DNA of 64,000 bases from Enchytraeus crypticus. Its lineage: Eukaryota > Annelida > Clitellata > Enchytraeida > Enchytraeidae. The notes below the pieces were generated by a model, which saw only the letters and a list, made by a program, of their open reading frames with translations, did not search any database and was not told where the DNA came from. This document shows, piece by piece, positions 20,161 to 32,422 of the stretch (the first letter of the stretch is position 1; every line of letters begins with the position of its first letter). Location of the stretch: positions 3,133,001-3,197,000 of the forward strand of contig CAJHZI010000478.1 of the NCBI GenBank assembly GCA_905160935.1, in the 5' to 3' direction. Made by a program: the position numbers and the translations under genes.

Positions 20161-22990
20161 TTTTAGCTCCAGCCTTTTAGCGATGAAGACATTTGATATC
20201 AATGACATGTCATTGACCAAGTGTCGTATACAGTTTCACTGTGATTTATATACATCTTAAACCACTAGTCGTGACATATTTAAATAGAACTAATAACTTT
20301 AGACAGTCTCTTCATTTCTATGAAATCATGTCCGTTTGTCACGACAATAGTAAGCACATAACATATAAGCTTATACCATTTTTCTCAGGTAATTCGGTCT
20401 TTTAAAGCCGATAACCGTTTTTTACAATAAAGGCGTTAGCGAGTGGACTGATGTTCTTACAATTTACAAGATTTGATCAGCAGCCAATAATACCAAACAT
20501 GGAGAACTTTATTACCTTAATTTGTTTCATATCCTGCGGAAAATATTTAAGTTTCTCAAAAAAAGCTGCAACACTACCACTGCATGGCTATAGCCTTCGC
20601 CCAAATGTTGGTAGCGTTTGCATTTAAATTCACGTGTCTCAAAATACAACATAGCAATTTCCAAAGTTCTTTTCGTGAAAATATTACGGTTACCTGTTAA
20701 ATGTATCTTTTGGTTGAAATTTTGTAATGCATAAGATACTCTATTCACCGCAAAATACATGAAAAGTGATAAAAATACATATACAATTTCTAAAATCTTA
20801 TTCAAAATAAGTGAACGAAAAATATGTCAATATGTTTCAAGAAATCATAGAAATCAAGTTAGGATTTGAGGTATTCTTTGTGGTCTAACAGCCTCCATTC
20901 GGAGAAGATATAAAGCAAAACCACTAAGTAATTGAAATCCTGGACGTACTGTTTGACATAGCAAAAGAAACGACTTTGTTGCTTTGAAGATATTTCGTGT
21001 ATTTTTACCAGACAGTTCACGAATCGATATAATGTCATTATGAGAGTATTAAACAGGCGCAAATTTCGAACCTAACGAACTGTTTCTGGAGCATTTGAGT
21101 TCCTTCTCAATTCAACGAAATTTTGCTTGAGCTTTTCTAAACAGAGTGCTAAAATGCAAATATACATAAATAGACATTTGTAAAAAATCAATTGGTAAAT
21201 TTACTAAATTTTGGAATGTTTGGAATAGTTATGTCAGAATTTATTGAGATTAAACTTTTTATAGCTCAATTTATATACCATTGCACTGTATCTTACAGAG
21301 ATTATCTTAATTATAAACTTAGAAATGATTTAAATAAATTTTTACATTTTAATCAATTTCCACCGTTTTCGTTATTGCAATTAGTCATATTTCATATATT
21401 CCTAAGCCATTCAAAGGGATAATATTAATTTTGCTATTCTAAATTAAAGCCTAATTTATAGCTCTTAATACATCCTGCAAGTTGATAACATTCAGTGATA
21501 ACATTCAAAATTAATTTATACATATATTATAATTAAATATAAATAGTAACAATAACTAGTAGATAAATAACAATTAATAAATTATAATTATATATTAATT
21601 AATTAGAAATTATTTTGTAATTGATCTTGATCCGTTTGAACCGGTACCGTTTAGAATTTTCTTACAATACATGTTGTCTTAATAATTCATATTTTCTTAA
21701 TATATATTTTGCTAACAGCTTTTGATAAATGGGCTTGTAGTGATAGGACGTCTAAGTTAGTATGTGTATGCAAAATTATTTCTATTTTTATTTGTCTCAG
21801 TAAACTGATTCACATATATTTTAGGTGTTATAATTTATTTATTTACATCTGCTTCTTTAAAGCGTAGGATTGTACAGATTCACGCGCTGTCATTCTGGTG
21901 CCATTATCAAATCCATTAGCGATAAACTTAAAGCAAGTATTCTAGTAGATTACTTTATCTAGAGTGCCACAAGGTGCAATAGAAGGGCTCGTTTCAGCTT
22001 GAAGAGTTGTAGAAATAGGCCTATGTGTTCTGTATTTCTAAATAATTGGAATGCAGCCTGGTATGAGTTTATCAGATTTTAGTTATTGGAACAATAGAAA
22101 AAGTTAGAATTAGCAAAATAGTAATAATTTGGAGTATTTAGGGACTCATATCTATTTTCTAGATGGTTTAACATTAAGTGGTCTAGAAAATGTTGAACGT
22201 GCTGTAGATTCATTTGCTTTTGGCTCCTTCTAAGTGAAATTGTAGTAGTGAAATGGCTGAAGGAGATGAAATTAAAATATATCTGTATGCAAAAACATAC
22301 GTCGTCATTTGTCCATTCCTATAGTTTCCGAAGCTTAGCATATTTATGCTTAAATTCTCTAGAAATTGCAAGGCCAGAGGCGAAATTTTATTTCTCCATC
22401 TGATGCAAGATCTTGAAATTGTAATCCAGACAGTACAAAAATAATATCTTGCACATACCTAAATCTGGCTAAAAGACAAATTTTGTCAGAGATAGAATTA
22501 CTTTCAACCAAGAAATGATTCCATATATTTCTAATTACTGCTTAATAATATATGCTAATTTGCAAACAAGAAGCAAATTAATGTATACGTTTAAAAATTT
22601 TCAAATTTAATTAGTTAAAATTATTTACTTAAATTGGCACATTACTAACAGTTTTGCAAGCAAACACATTTAAGAATTAACCATTTATTGCTCAATTAAT
22701 AGCTTAGTGACTTCAAATCATGAATATGTTGTTTAGTAAGGTGGACATTTCATAAATAATTATCATTCATGGACCAGGACATTTAACTGTAATATTAACT
22801 TATTATATTGCAATTATTATATTGCAGTATTTTTAGCAGCTGCAATCAAAATTAAATTATTACTTAAGGAAATAGAAGTCGAGTCTAATTTGTCAGTAAT
22901 AGATGATAAAACCTTAAGAGTTCATGGATTGTGCATTGTAGTGTAAAAGTGATGCGTTATTAATACATCATTGACTGCAGAAGAAAATGA
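20161..22990. other. Gene-poor AT-rich stretch
   Basis: Two ORFs of 92 and 67 residues follow each other on the minus strand (20805-20527 and 21062-20859). Their length is within chance for this base composition and neither shows a known motif. 21420-21720 is extremely AT-rich. Confidence 0.3.
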
Positions 22991-22994
22991 CTAG

Positions 22995-23130
22995 CAGGCA
23001 AGAAAGTTTTAGAAATTAAGGCGCGTGGATCTAAGAGCTACAAACCTTGAATCCAAGTCGGAAGTTCGAGATTTAAAATATTGAAAATTTCTCAGAGACC
23101 CATTGACCAGCTGGGCTAATAATTAAGCGT
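22995..23130 (+). repeat. Possible degraded tRNA-derived SINE
   Basis: GTGGATCTAAGAGC followed after 30 nt by GGAAGTTCGAGATT is reminiscent of A and B boxes, but no second copy was seen in the window. Confidence 0.25.
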
Positions 23131-23276
23131 CAGTCTAATAAAAGAGGTCAACTAATATAGGTCAACTAATATAGGTCAACTCATCTTGTTTGTAAGATAG
23201 TGATTATTTTGAAAGTAATTGCATCGATAGTCTTGTTTACTACGTGAGCAAAATGATGAATTACTGACGATAATAA

Positions 23277-23330
23277 TCTTAATAATAATAATAATAATAA
23301 TAGTAATAATATTAATAATGATTACGATGA
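23277..23330. repeat. (AAT)n microsatellite, imperfect
   Basis: AATAATAAT runs with TAGT and GATG interruptions. Confidence 0.8.
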
Positions 23331-23944
23331 TGTTAGTAATAAGGATAGTAGGCCCACTAATAATATCCCAAAATGTGGAAAGAAATTGATAACAAAATAT
23401 GTATGTTCAATTTTAAGCTGAAGTTCAATTTAGCAAAAGTTCAAAATAATAAAAACTTCCAAATTACAAAATCTTAAAATACGGCATTATTAGTCAAGGG
23501 GATAGAAGTTTAAGAAATGCAATAGTACACATTGTCAACGACACTCTTAGCGAGCATAGCATAGACGTAATTAATAAGAACATATTGCTTTTTAAAGTGA
23601 GAGCCACAAAATATATGACAGAAAAGTAAAAGGTTGAAGGTGTTAGAGCCTTTCTCACATTTAATATTATCATGAATAATAGCGCACGCATATAATTAAA
23701 GCTTTTAATCTTTAATTTTCTCTGTTAGACTAGAAACGTAGGATGGGCTCCTTCGAAAGAATTCGAATTAGTCGAAAACTTCGAAATAAATGGAAATATT
23801 AAGATTCCGGACTCCGAAGTCAATGCAGAAATTGAACTTGATAAGGAATATATATCATGAATTGATATCTATTACATATATAGATATTAGTATGTTTTAC
23901 ATGACTCAAAGGCAATTACCGAGGTCGAGTATCTTACCGACTTC

Positions 23945-24077
23945 CAGCCAGTGACGAAGTCGGTTAGATACTCGAACGCGGATCAGTATGTACGGGGTTC
24001 AAATCCTGGGCTCGCCGTCACTGACATCGCTTTCGAGTGAGGAAACTGACGTTAACCTTAGCTTTTTAGCTTTACAA
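23945..24077 (+). mobile_element. SINE-T copy with inverted head
   Basis: Contains GGATCAGTATGTACGGGGTT, CAAATCCTGGGCTCGCC, TCACTGACATCGCTTTCGAG, GAGGAAACTGACGTTAACC and TTAGCTTTTTAGC. A backward copy of its first 20 nt sits just upstream (23925-23944), forming a strong foldback. Confidence 0.8.
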
Positions 24078-25015
24078 AATCCAACTGACAAACAAAGACA
24101 AAATTCAGAGGTGAAATATGAGGTGGAGTAACACAAGGATGTTGCATTTCACCGCTGCTGCTTAACATTTACGCTGAGGCAATGATGGAGGAAGCCATGG
24201 AAGATATGGAAGAAGAAATAAAAGCAGGAAGAAAATTGTTATAAGTTGTACGTTTTGCAGATGCCCAAGGAATGGTAGCGGACAGCGAGACCGTACTGCA
24301 GAAGATAATGTATAGGCTGAACGATATGGCATTTAAATAAGAAATAAAGTTTAACATCGAAAGACAAAAGTGACGAGAGGGTCCCAGAATAAAGGTAAAA
24401 TTAATATTGAAATAAATGGTACAAATTTGTAACAGGAAAGGCGTTTCAAATATTTGGGTCACACTATAACTGACGACGGGAAATGTGAGACTGAAATATG
24501 CAGTAGGATTGCATAAGCAAAAGTGGCTTTCGGTAATAGGAAAAACTTTTAACAAAAAGTCGAGAGAAATTCACAAAGATAAAGCTAGTGCAAACTTTGG
24601 TATGGACCACGCTATTGTATGGATGTGAAACATGCACCTTAAGGAAGTAAGGTATCAGAAAACTAGACACATTGAAAATGTGGATATGGACTAAAGCAGA
24701 AAGGACTAGCTGGACTCAAAAGGTTACAAATGAGGAAGTTCTGAAGGGAGTTGGCACAGATAGACAGTTGATAAATGTATAAAAATAGGAGTAAGAGCTG
24801 GATATGACACATTCTAAGGGGTGAAAGTCTACAAGAAGAGGTCATAGAAGGCAGAATGGAAGGAAAAAAAGGCAGAGGCAGGCCGATATTAGGGATGTTA
24901 GATGATTTAAAGACCCACTCATATGTGGACATGAAGAGGAAAACGGAAGACGGACAAGAGTGGAGGCGCAATATACTAAGGACCTGCCAGTAGGCAGTAC
25001 ACTAAAAGAGATCAG
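24078..25015 (+). mobile_element. LINE-GA reverse transcriptase fragment, degraded
   Basis: Translation with stops and frame changes gives the C-terminal half of a non-LTR ORF2. In order: GGVTQGCCISPLLLNIYAEA (RT palm), VRFADAQGM at 24248-24271 (the FADD catalytic motif with the last Asp changed to Ala), FKYLGHTITDDGKCETEI, AKVAFGNR, LYGCET-like debris, HILRGESLQEEVIEGRMEGK, and SYVDMKRKTED. It ends with CCTGCCAGTAGGCAGTACAC and AAAAGAGA. Inactive. The order of motifs suggests the RTE/BovB-like group of endonuclease-bearing LINEs, but the endonuclease half is absent here, so the clade is a guess. Confidence 0.8.
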
Positions 25016-25552
25016 GGAGTGAATTAAATTACATAATTTGTAATAATCGCTTTATCATTATACGATATTTTCTAATACTAAGCGCTTTATGATAGCGATT
25101 AATCCACACAGCTCAAAATTATTACGAGTACTGGCAATTCTTGATATTTTATTGCACAAGGAGTTAAGAAAGCAATTATTTCTATACTAGCCTAAAATGT
25201 CCTATTTTCTCAGGAAAAGTGACACTTGCTTATTTGACGAAAAGTGCGAAACGATACTTACGCTACGTTATGATACTAACGAGAAGTGCAACCATATAAT
25301 AGTAATTAAATGAAACAAATATACATATTCTTAATCTCTATTATATTAATTAAATTCTAAAATATTTAATGAAAATTTTTCATCTCGTTTCTCATACGAG
25401 TAGAATTTCAGATTAAATTATATTTAATTAATTAAATTTGATAAATATATCATTTAAATTTAAAGGATGAATGTTAAAACCTGATGAGGTCTACTTCTGC
25501 GTATTTCAATTAGAATTCAAGTTTTGAAGTTTAATTTAATAGTTCGTCAACT
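25016..25552. other. No gene seen
   Basis: AT-rich sequence between two LINE remnants. Confidence 0.35.
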
Positions 25553-26110
25553 TAAATAATAATAATAATAATAATAATAATAAAGGTTTAACGTCTGTTT
25601 CATCATGCAAGGATGATGTCAGGGACGTCTCCCCATCACATGTCACTACAAATCGATTCACCCCAAACGATGCTGAAGAGAAATAAAAGATCCTAAACAG
25701 TGCCGGTCCGGTGATCAAAAAAACAGGCAAGATGAAATAAAATCTACGGTAGGAAGAGATGTGTTTTCAACTTACAACGGAAAGTGGCAGTAGTAGAACA
25801 TGAGCGAATATCAGGAGACAGAGAGTTCCAAACAGTAGGAGAGAAGAAAGAAAATGAACGTCTACCTAACGAAGTGAGAATATTAGGAATTTTAAGCAGT
25901 TAGGTATCGGAAGAACGAAGCTTACGAGAAGGTTGATATTGGATTAGGAGATCAGAAAGGTAAGAAGGCTTACCAAACAGGAGTGTTTTGAAAGTTAAGA
26001 GAGCAATTTTATACTTAATTCTTTGAACTACAGGAAGCCAATGAAGGTTTTTAAGCAAGGAACTAGAGGTAGCCTGAAGACTCGACTATCGACAGACAAC
26101 ACGTGCTAGA
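25553..26110 (-). mobile_element. LINE-ATT 3' end, longest copy
   Basis: From the left: (AAT)n, AAAGGTTTAACGTCTGTTTC, GGATGATGTCAGGGACGTC and CACCCCAAACGATGCTGAAG, the complement of the 8155-8315 terminus. Beyond it the minus strand translates, with breaks, to RRSFSFFSPTVWNSLSPDIR and LKTHLFLP, preceded by LRSSDT, LKIPN and similar debris. This ties the (ATT)n 3' UTR to a CR1-like ORF2. Confidence 0.75.
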
Positions 26111-26790
26111 GTATTTTGAAAAAAATACGAAAATGTAAAACCTAAACAACGACATTTAAGCAGAAAGACACTTGAAGTGAAGCTGACAGTGACTGACATG
26201 AGTGTAAAATAGGAAATTAGTAAAATTACATTGTAAGAATCCAGAAATATCTTTTCGAAGTTGCTCTAAAATTACAGATATACTTGATTTTTGCACTGAA
26301 AGGCACCTGCTAACGGATAATATTCATATTGACGTCGTATTGCGCAAATATTCCAGTCAAAATCATTGTGTCAACTTTCTTAATCTTTCACCGACGCCTT
26401 CTAGTTTTTTTATTTTTTCAGCTTTTACCTCTTTCTAGTTTATTCGTGACTGGCGTTCGTGATCTGAATTCGCCACAACTGCAGCTTCGTGCATTGAGTC
26501 ATGTCAGCCGTCAATTATTTCCGCAAAAGTAACGGACCAAATGCATGTAATTGCTTTTGAGGCAATGAGCAAATAAAACCATGAAATTAAATAGTGATAT
26601 TGAAATTTTAGAGAACTGACACCTGATTTCGTAACATGTAATATTATTTTTAATTCAATTAATGCAAAAATGACTAATATTGGAGGACCTTATCGGAATA
26701 ATAGGGAAATATTCCGATAAGGTTTAAAATCAACAGTACAAAGAATTTTTAACTGTATTCAGTGGAACCAAGTAAGTACTGAAATGATTT
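26111..26790. other. No gene seen; one strong hairpin
   Basis: Noncoding by eye, except for a perfect 13-bp stem at 26688-26722 described among the findings. Confidence 0.4.
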
Positions 26791-26931
26791 AAAGCTGGTA
26801 AGGCCAAGGTTAACGTCAGTTTCCTCATTCTAAAGCGATGTCAGTTACGGGCGAGCCCAGGAATTGAACACGGCACATACTGATCCGCGGTCGCGTATCT
26901 TACCGACGTCGCCACTGGCTCCAGCAGTGGC
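26791..26931 (-). mobile_element. SINE-T copy
   Basis: AAGGTTAACGTCAGTTTCCTC, CGGGCGAGCCCAGGAATTG, TGATCCGCGGTCGCGTATC, TTACCGACGTCGCCACTGGC. A short inverted repeat GCCACTG/CAGTGGC closes the head end. Confidence 0.8.
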
Positions 26932-27857
26932 ATTTAGACAACATTTGCTATTGTTTATCTGTATTATTGTATGGTGTAGAATAATTATAACTTAATCTCA
27001 ATTAAAAATAATCGAAATTAATAGTTGATTGAGTTCCCTTACGTGAGAGATAGAGAAAGAGAGAGAGAGAACTATGTTTTATGACTGGCTATTTTTACGT
27101 GACTGTATTTGGTTACAATATACAATAATCAATATGCATTTAAAGAACGAAAACTTAGAGAACTACATACATTATTTAAAGAACTCATATACATATAGGT
27201 TTTAATGAGAATTGACTTTAAAGGCAAAGCAAACTTCGCAAAATGCTGCATATCAAAGGCTGTGTGAACTGTCTTCGTAAAAGACGTTGGATGCACCTGA
27301 TATTTAGCAATACAATGCTAAATTTTCAAGCCAACGGTACTGCACTTCATTGTGCGAGAAAAACTGCTCTTGTAAATGGGAGGTTTCTTCTTGTTAAAGG
27401 AAACCACTGTTAGAGCTTATGATTTTGAAAATGCTGTATAACAGTGGGAGTTGTAATTTAGATATTCAAGAACAGTCATAGTGTGTATTAAAAGACACTG
27501 TACAATACATCTGGTATACAGTGTCTCTTAACAGTATTCAATAAACTTTTAATTATCTATCTTTCAGTAGTCTCTGGTAATCTAGGATTTTTTAGAATTG
27601 TATTTTAATTGGATTATTTTATTTCTCTGCATAGCTGTGTTTTGGTGCGCACTACATTCTCTTAATTATTCATAATATTTTTAATTTTTCTTAATTATTA
27701 ATTATTCTTAATTATTCATTTATTACGTAGTAGAACTAAATACTAAAAGATATATACAATTACACATATCTAATACGTTGAATTTTTTCATAATAATAGC
27801 AGACTGGCAGTTACTTATATAAATTGTGCCTCCTGCTATGTGGTAATATTTGGAGGT
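26932..27857. other. No gene seen
   Basis: Contains a short (GA)n run near 27050-27070. A phrase about a transcript-length inverted copy (AGACACTGTACAATACATCTGGTATACAGTGTCTC near 27494-27529) forms an imperfect hairpin. No coding exon was recognised. Confidence 0.35.
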
Positions 27858-28043
27858 CCGTTGTTGCTGCTGTTGCTGTTGTTGTTGTTGTTGCTGCTGC
27901 TGTTATTGCTGCTTTTGTTATGTTGTTGCTGTTACTGCTGTTGTTGTTACTGCTGTTGTTGTTGTTGTTGTTGTTGCTGTCATTGCTGTTGCAGTTGTTG
28001 TTGTTGCTGTTGTTATTGTTGCTGTTGTTGTTGCTGCTGCTGA
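27858..28043. repeat. (TGT/TGC)n trinucleotide array
   Basis: A 186-bp mixture of GTT, GCT and ACT triplets (CAA/CAG on the other strand). ORFs of poly-Leu, poly-Cys, poly-Val, poly-Asn and poly-Ala type in several frames are artefacts. Confidence 0.95.
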
Positions 28044-28604
28044 GTAGTGTGAACAATTTTATTTACATTGTTATACTAGTTTAATAATTCAATATAGAAC
28101 TGGTTTGGTGAATTTAAATTTCCATACTTCGTAAGTGATTAAAAGACTTATTCTATTATGTAGTAAGGAATAAATATTGCAGAAACAGTTTAAACTAAAA
28201 TTTAGATCTTATTTTGGCCTTTATAACATAATCTTAATCGTGTTTATTGTAATAGCCATAGTTTCATCGGCCATGAATATTCTGCGCATGTTACATTTTG
28301 ATACTTAATTAAACGGAGAGGCAAGAGAAAACTACCTCGGAAATAATATTTTTCAAAACTAAAAATTTTTCGAAGGTTTCGCAAATGCGTTTCCTTTCTA
28401 AATGGAACAACTTCTCGCTGGAGTGGTTACTCTTTTCGTTTAGCAAAACACGTGTATCTGGAGTTTTATAGATGCTGTTTCACTCTAAATCTCTGAAGTG
28501 TAAAATAGACGCCAAGAAATCAACCTCTTAATTGATATATTGAGTTTTTGAACAGCGCCTATATCGTCGCTTCTAGTCAAGTACGACTGTGATGAAGGTT
28601 CAAG

Positions 28605-28617
28605 TAAAATAATAATA

Positions 28618-28651
<34 letters not shown>

Positions 28652-28750
28652 CGTTTTTATCAAACCCCAGGTTCTTTACACCGGGTAAAATAAAAATTAA
28701 ACAAATTAAAGTAATAATAATTATAATAATAGTAATAATAATAATAGAGG
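28605..28750. repeat. (ATT)n / (AAT)n arrays
   Basis: ATT runs at 28612-28650 and AAT runs at 28713-28746. They probably are tails of LINE-ATT or of the SINE that follows. Confidence 0.8.
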
Positions 28751-28912
28751 TTTAACTTTTTTAAAAGCTCTATAGTTACGTCTAACGTTTGTCTCAGTAT
28801 CACAACGGATACAATTAGAGACGTACATATACCGCTGAGATTCGAAACGATGACCTTCTGCTTCCCAGTCAAGCGTGCTATTCATTCAGCATTCTAGTCA
28901 GTACACCAGTAA
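28745..28912 (-). mobile_element. tRNA-derived SINE, second type
   Basis: The minus strand reads TGAATAGCACGCTTGACTGG, GAAGCAGAAGGTCATCG, TTTCGAATCTCAGCGG, a tRNA-like head with A box, anticodon-arm-like segment and B box (TTTCGAATC). The body (GTCTCTAATTGTATCC, GAGACAAACGTTAGACG) ends at the (TTA)n run. It differs from SINE-T. Confidence 0.6.
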
Positions 28913-29052
28913 GTCTATCTACAACCAGTAAGTTTCCAACCAGTAAGTCTACAACGAGTAAATCTACAAGTAAGTCTACAACAAGTAAGTCTACAACAAG
29001 TAAGTCTACAACAAGTAAGTCTACAACAAGTAAGTCTAAAACAGTATGTCTG
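28903..29052. repeat. 15-bp minisatellite
   Basis: Units near AAGTAAGTCTACAAC, degenerate on the left and nearly perfect at 28966-29035. Confidence 0.9.
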
Positions 29053-29577
29053 CAAAAGTTTCGCGATTATTTTCACATTATTTCTTTACTTATTTTCTAA
29101 TTAGGAAGTTCTAAATTTTATATATTTCAAAACGACCAATGTAACGATTTGGGGAACAATAGTGATACACATTTATCAAGAAGATACAGAATAGCAAATA
29201 TGTGCTAGATTTTGCCATAAAATTACCTATAATGATTAAATACAATTACTAAACGATTCCAATTATTTAAATTGCATACACTTAGGAGACAATTGATTAT
29301 TTTAAGATTTAATTTTTAAGCTCACCCTACCGGGAAAGGAATACGCTGCTATTCGGTAAATTATAACGAAAATTATTGAATGTTTTTCAGGTATTGAAGC
29401 TTAACAATGTATTATCAAAGATAAAAAGACCATTAAATAAGTAATAGAGTAATGCCTGTTTGAGGGATTATTGAATTAATGACCAATTAATTTAATCAAG
29501 TCATTTGTGTGACTGATTAATAAATTAAGTGATTAGCGATTTATTGACTAATTAATTAATTAGTTCTATTACTATAT

Positions 29578-29846
29578 TGGTAAACAGTATAGTTTTCTCA
29601 GGGAATGAAGCCCATGCCCAGTAAATGTTAGTCGAAGCTGACGAAGGTAAGGAGTCTCACTTCGTCATAAGCAGAATCTCCCAAGAATAACGGTATATCA
29701 AAAGGAATGTTATAGATAATAGAGGGGATTTAAAGAACCATCGAATGTGGACATGAAGAGGAAAGCGGAAGATAGAGATGGGTAGAGGCGTTATATCCCA
29801 CGCACCTGCCAGTGGGCAACGCGCTAAGAGAGAGATAGTGGCTAAT
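29578..29846 (+). mobile_element. SINE-GA1 copy
   Basis: Starts GGTAAACAGTATAGTTTTCTC, shares CCCAGTAAATGTTAGTCGAAG, AATAACGGTATATCAAAAGG, GTGGACATGAAGAGGAAAGC and GGCGTTATATCCC with the other copies. It ends CACCTGCCAGTGGGCAACGC, GCTAAGAGAGAG. Confidence 0.75.
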
Positions 29847-31358
29847 AAATTAAGTGATTACTTGAGCGACTGACTAATTCTACGGTAGTGTGAGTTAGGA
29901 TCTACGCATTTCTTAAATAAGCCTATTTAGTCAAATGTTCCAATTATCGACTTAAAATATACTATTGAATTTACTTCAATGCTGCTATATCTACATTAAT
30001 TACCTCTTTGCACAAAACAATATTCATTCGGCTGTATTCTCACTCTTCTTGGACATCAAAAATGCAGAATATTGATAGCAAAATGATTTTGAAATGGAAT
30101 ATAAGTATTTGTATTATTACTATACCTTCTGGCAAGTTCTGAAAGAAATTCAAAAGCAAACTAAACAGTGTGAGTAATTAAAAAACGTAAGCTTTGTAAC
30201 CAAAAGAGTCTTACCTACTATCACTAAAGCTCCTCACGTGTGACCTCTAGGATTAGTGAGTAGATGATGTTAAAAACTCGCCGAATGCACGCGACTCTGC
30301 AACCTGTTGACCAGTGTAGTCAGTAAAAAATTGAGTTTTTAAAAATGTTTGGTTAAAACCGAGCTATCACTTAATTTAATCTTTCGTAAAATGGTTTCGA
30401 CAGATATGGAACTATGCTATTAAATGCGAATCATAAATAAAATGATTTCAAAAGATGAATCATTAAATTTCATTGAACATCGTTCGTATATGATCCAACT
30501 AGCAACATCAAAAAATTTTAGTTTTCACAATATTACATTTTTTCATCAGCAAAGTTTTTATAATTTCAGTCTTGATCCCTTCAATGCTAACTTAACTATA
30601 TCTCTAACGGAAAATTTTAAGTTAACTCGCAAATCTGAAATAACATCGTTCAACATAGGAAATTAATGATACAAATCTCGTACCTCAAACTAAATAATTG
30701 ATCAGAAATTTTTCATTACTATTTTGTCTACGTGTCGATTATCCCCTCAGGTAACAAAGTAGTGACGCAATGGATTGTCAGAATCTTCTGAAGTCCTAAG
30801 GCGAATTTAGTTCTTCTTTTTTCGTGTTCGATGAGTTTTAAAAATTTAAAAGTTCTGCAATTAAAATTGCCAAATATACATCTTAAAAGGCCTAAAGGTT
30901 TACGTCATAGCCACTATGAGAAGTTGCATGAGTTACATGAGACTAAATTTGAAAAATGCTACTGATAATAGTGAAAAAGCGTCAAAAGGCAAATAATTTA
31001 AAGTCTTTGTAACTTCAAGGGTAGGATAAAATTAAACGTAAACTTAAAAATTCAGCCTCTTAAAATGTTTCATTTGAAAAAATATATTTGACTAACAGAG
31101 CTGTTTGAAAACTCCGTATGGCAGCCTTAAATCCTACATATCGTTTAAATAATAAACTTTATAGCACACAGACTTCGGAAGCATGAAAGCTAATTTGAAT
31201 TCATATCAAGATTTTCTGATGTTGCGAAGATATCGAAGTATCTATTGATGCTATCCGATTTAGAAATTGATATAATATCAATTATGACCATCAAATCTCA
31301 TTACAGTTATTATTGTAATAATATACAACTATAATATCATATAATATTGATCAGACTC
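29847..31358. other. No gene seen
   Basis: AT-rich. An 80-residue plus-strand ORF at 30424-30666 has no recognisable domain and is within chance length. Confidence 0.35.
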
Positions 31359-31415
31359 ATAGTCTATTCCCGACCCTGGTTAAACTGGGATTCAAGGTAT
31401 GAAGATGATGATAAC
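31358..31415 (+). mobile_element. LINE/SINE-GAT 3'-end fragment
   Basis: AGTCTATTCCCGACCCTGG, TTAAACTGGGATTCAAGG, then GAAGATGATGATAA. Confidence 0.6.
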
Positions 31416-31671
31416 ATTGCTTCGACGAATATTCAATAGCAATGCATATTTATAGACAAATGACCAAAAGGATATTATCACACACGTTTTCTTTTGCCAG
31501 AAGTTCAAAAGCTATATATTGATGACGATTTAGCCATTGGTCAGAATCTCTAAATGTGCATTTAATTTCAATTTAATTTCAATTTAATTTTAATTGTAAT
31601 TTCATATATGAAATTACACATGACAAGAAGACAATGTCTAAAATGAACCTTAGCGTCACCGTCATTCAACC

Positions 31672-31832
31672 CGAGTCAGCGAGGTCAATGCCAGAGTCAG
31701 AAAGGTCATTACACCAAGGTAGCAGGTTCACTATGCCAAGGCCAGCAAGGTCATGAACCAGGGCAAATAAGGTTATGGCACCAGGGTCAGCAAGGTTCAT
31801 CGAGGTCATACACCAGGGTCATCTCTGATACT
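31672..31832. repeat. Degenerate minisatellite rich in AGGTCA
   Basis: Irregular units of roughly 25 bp such as CACCAGGGTCAGCAAGGTCA. Four exact AGGTCA hexamers lie at 31682, 31703, 31748 and 31803, with GGGTCA and AGGTTC variants between. Confidence 0.7.
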
Positions 31833-32254
31833 AGTTCAGAAATGTTAAAAGAGCACTCTATGAGTGTAAACTAAAGGATTAATACAAATATCTGTTATGT
31901 TAAGTAGACTCAAGCGAGCATTTCTATCGGCAGTAATTATTAGTTGAAAAACTCTTTATTACGTATTTACAATTTTTTCTTGTTGGAGAGCTTCAGGATT
32001 AGTCGTTGTTCATGACTCGAATATTTAATGATAAATCATCCGTGTATAGCGAGAAACACTCTATGTTCATTTTAAAATCTGATGCATTTTTTCCTAGTCC
32101 TTTCCATTCGTGCTCGCTCAGTGACGTGAATGGAGAGACCTTATTCTAGACCTGGAACATCTGTCCACATGCCATTCTTCGTGTTTTAAATTTGTTGCAT
32201 ACATTATGCTTCGCCGTGTTTGATTCGACTTGTTTGTAGAATTTGACCACACGT

Positions 32255-32422
32255 GTCGTAGAAAGTGACTAAAGCACTAAGATCCAAAAAACGCCAGAAA
32301 AGACATTCGGTTAGTAAGCGCCTAGGCTCTAAAGCATTTTCTTAAACGAATGGAAAATATAGTCTTGAGTGATTTGGTATGTGACACAGAGAAGTTGAGA
32401 AGGTCTATTCGTGTCCTGCTGT
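32255..32422 (+). mobile_element. SINE-GAT, left part, interrupted by SINE-T
   Basis: GACTAAAGCACTAAGATCC, TAGTAAGCGCCTAGGCTC, TTGAGAAGGTCTATTCGTG. The element is cut at about 32420 by SINE-T and its end resumes at 32578. Confidence 0.65.

Noticed and set aside
20527..21062. Two neighbouring minus-strand ORFs (92 and 67 residues) as a possible split gene
   Set aside because: Several ORFs of this length are expected by chance at this AT content. There is no recognisable motif, no splice sites joining them, and they are very AT-rich in codon use.
27811..28084. Poly-Leu, poly-Cys, poly-Val and poly-Asn ORFs
   Set aside because: They are translations of the GTT/GCT triplet array in different frames.
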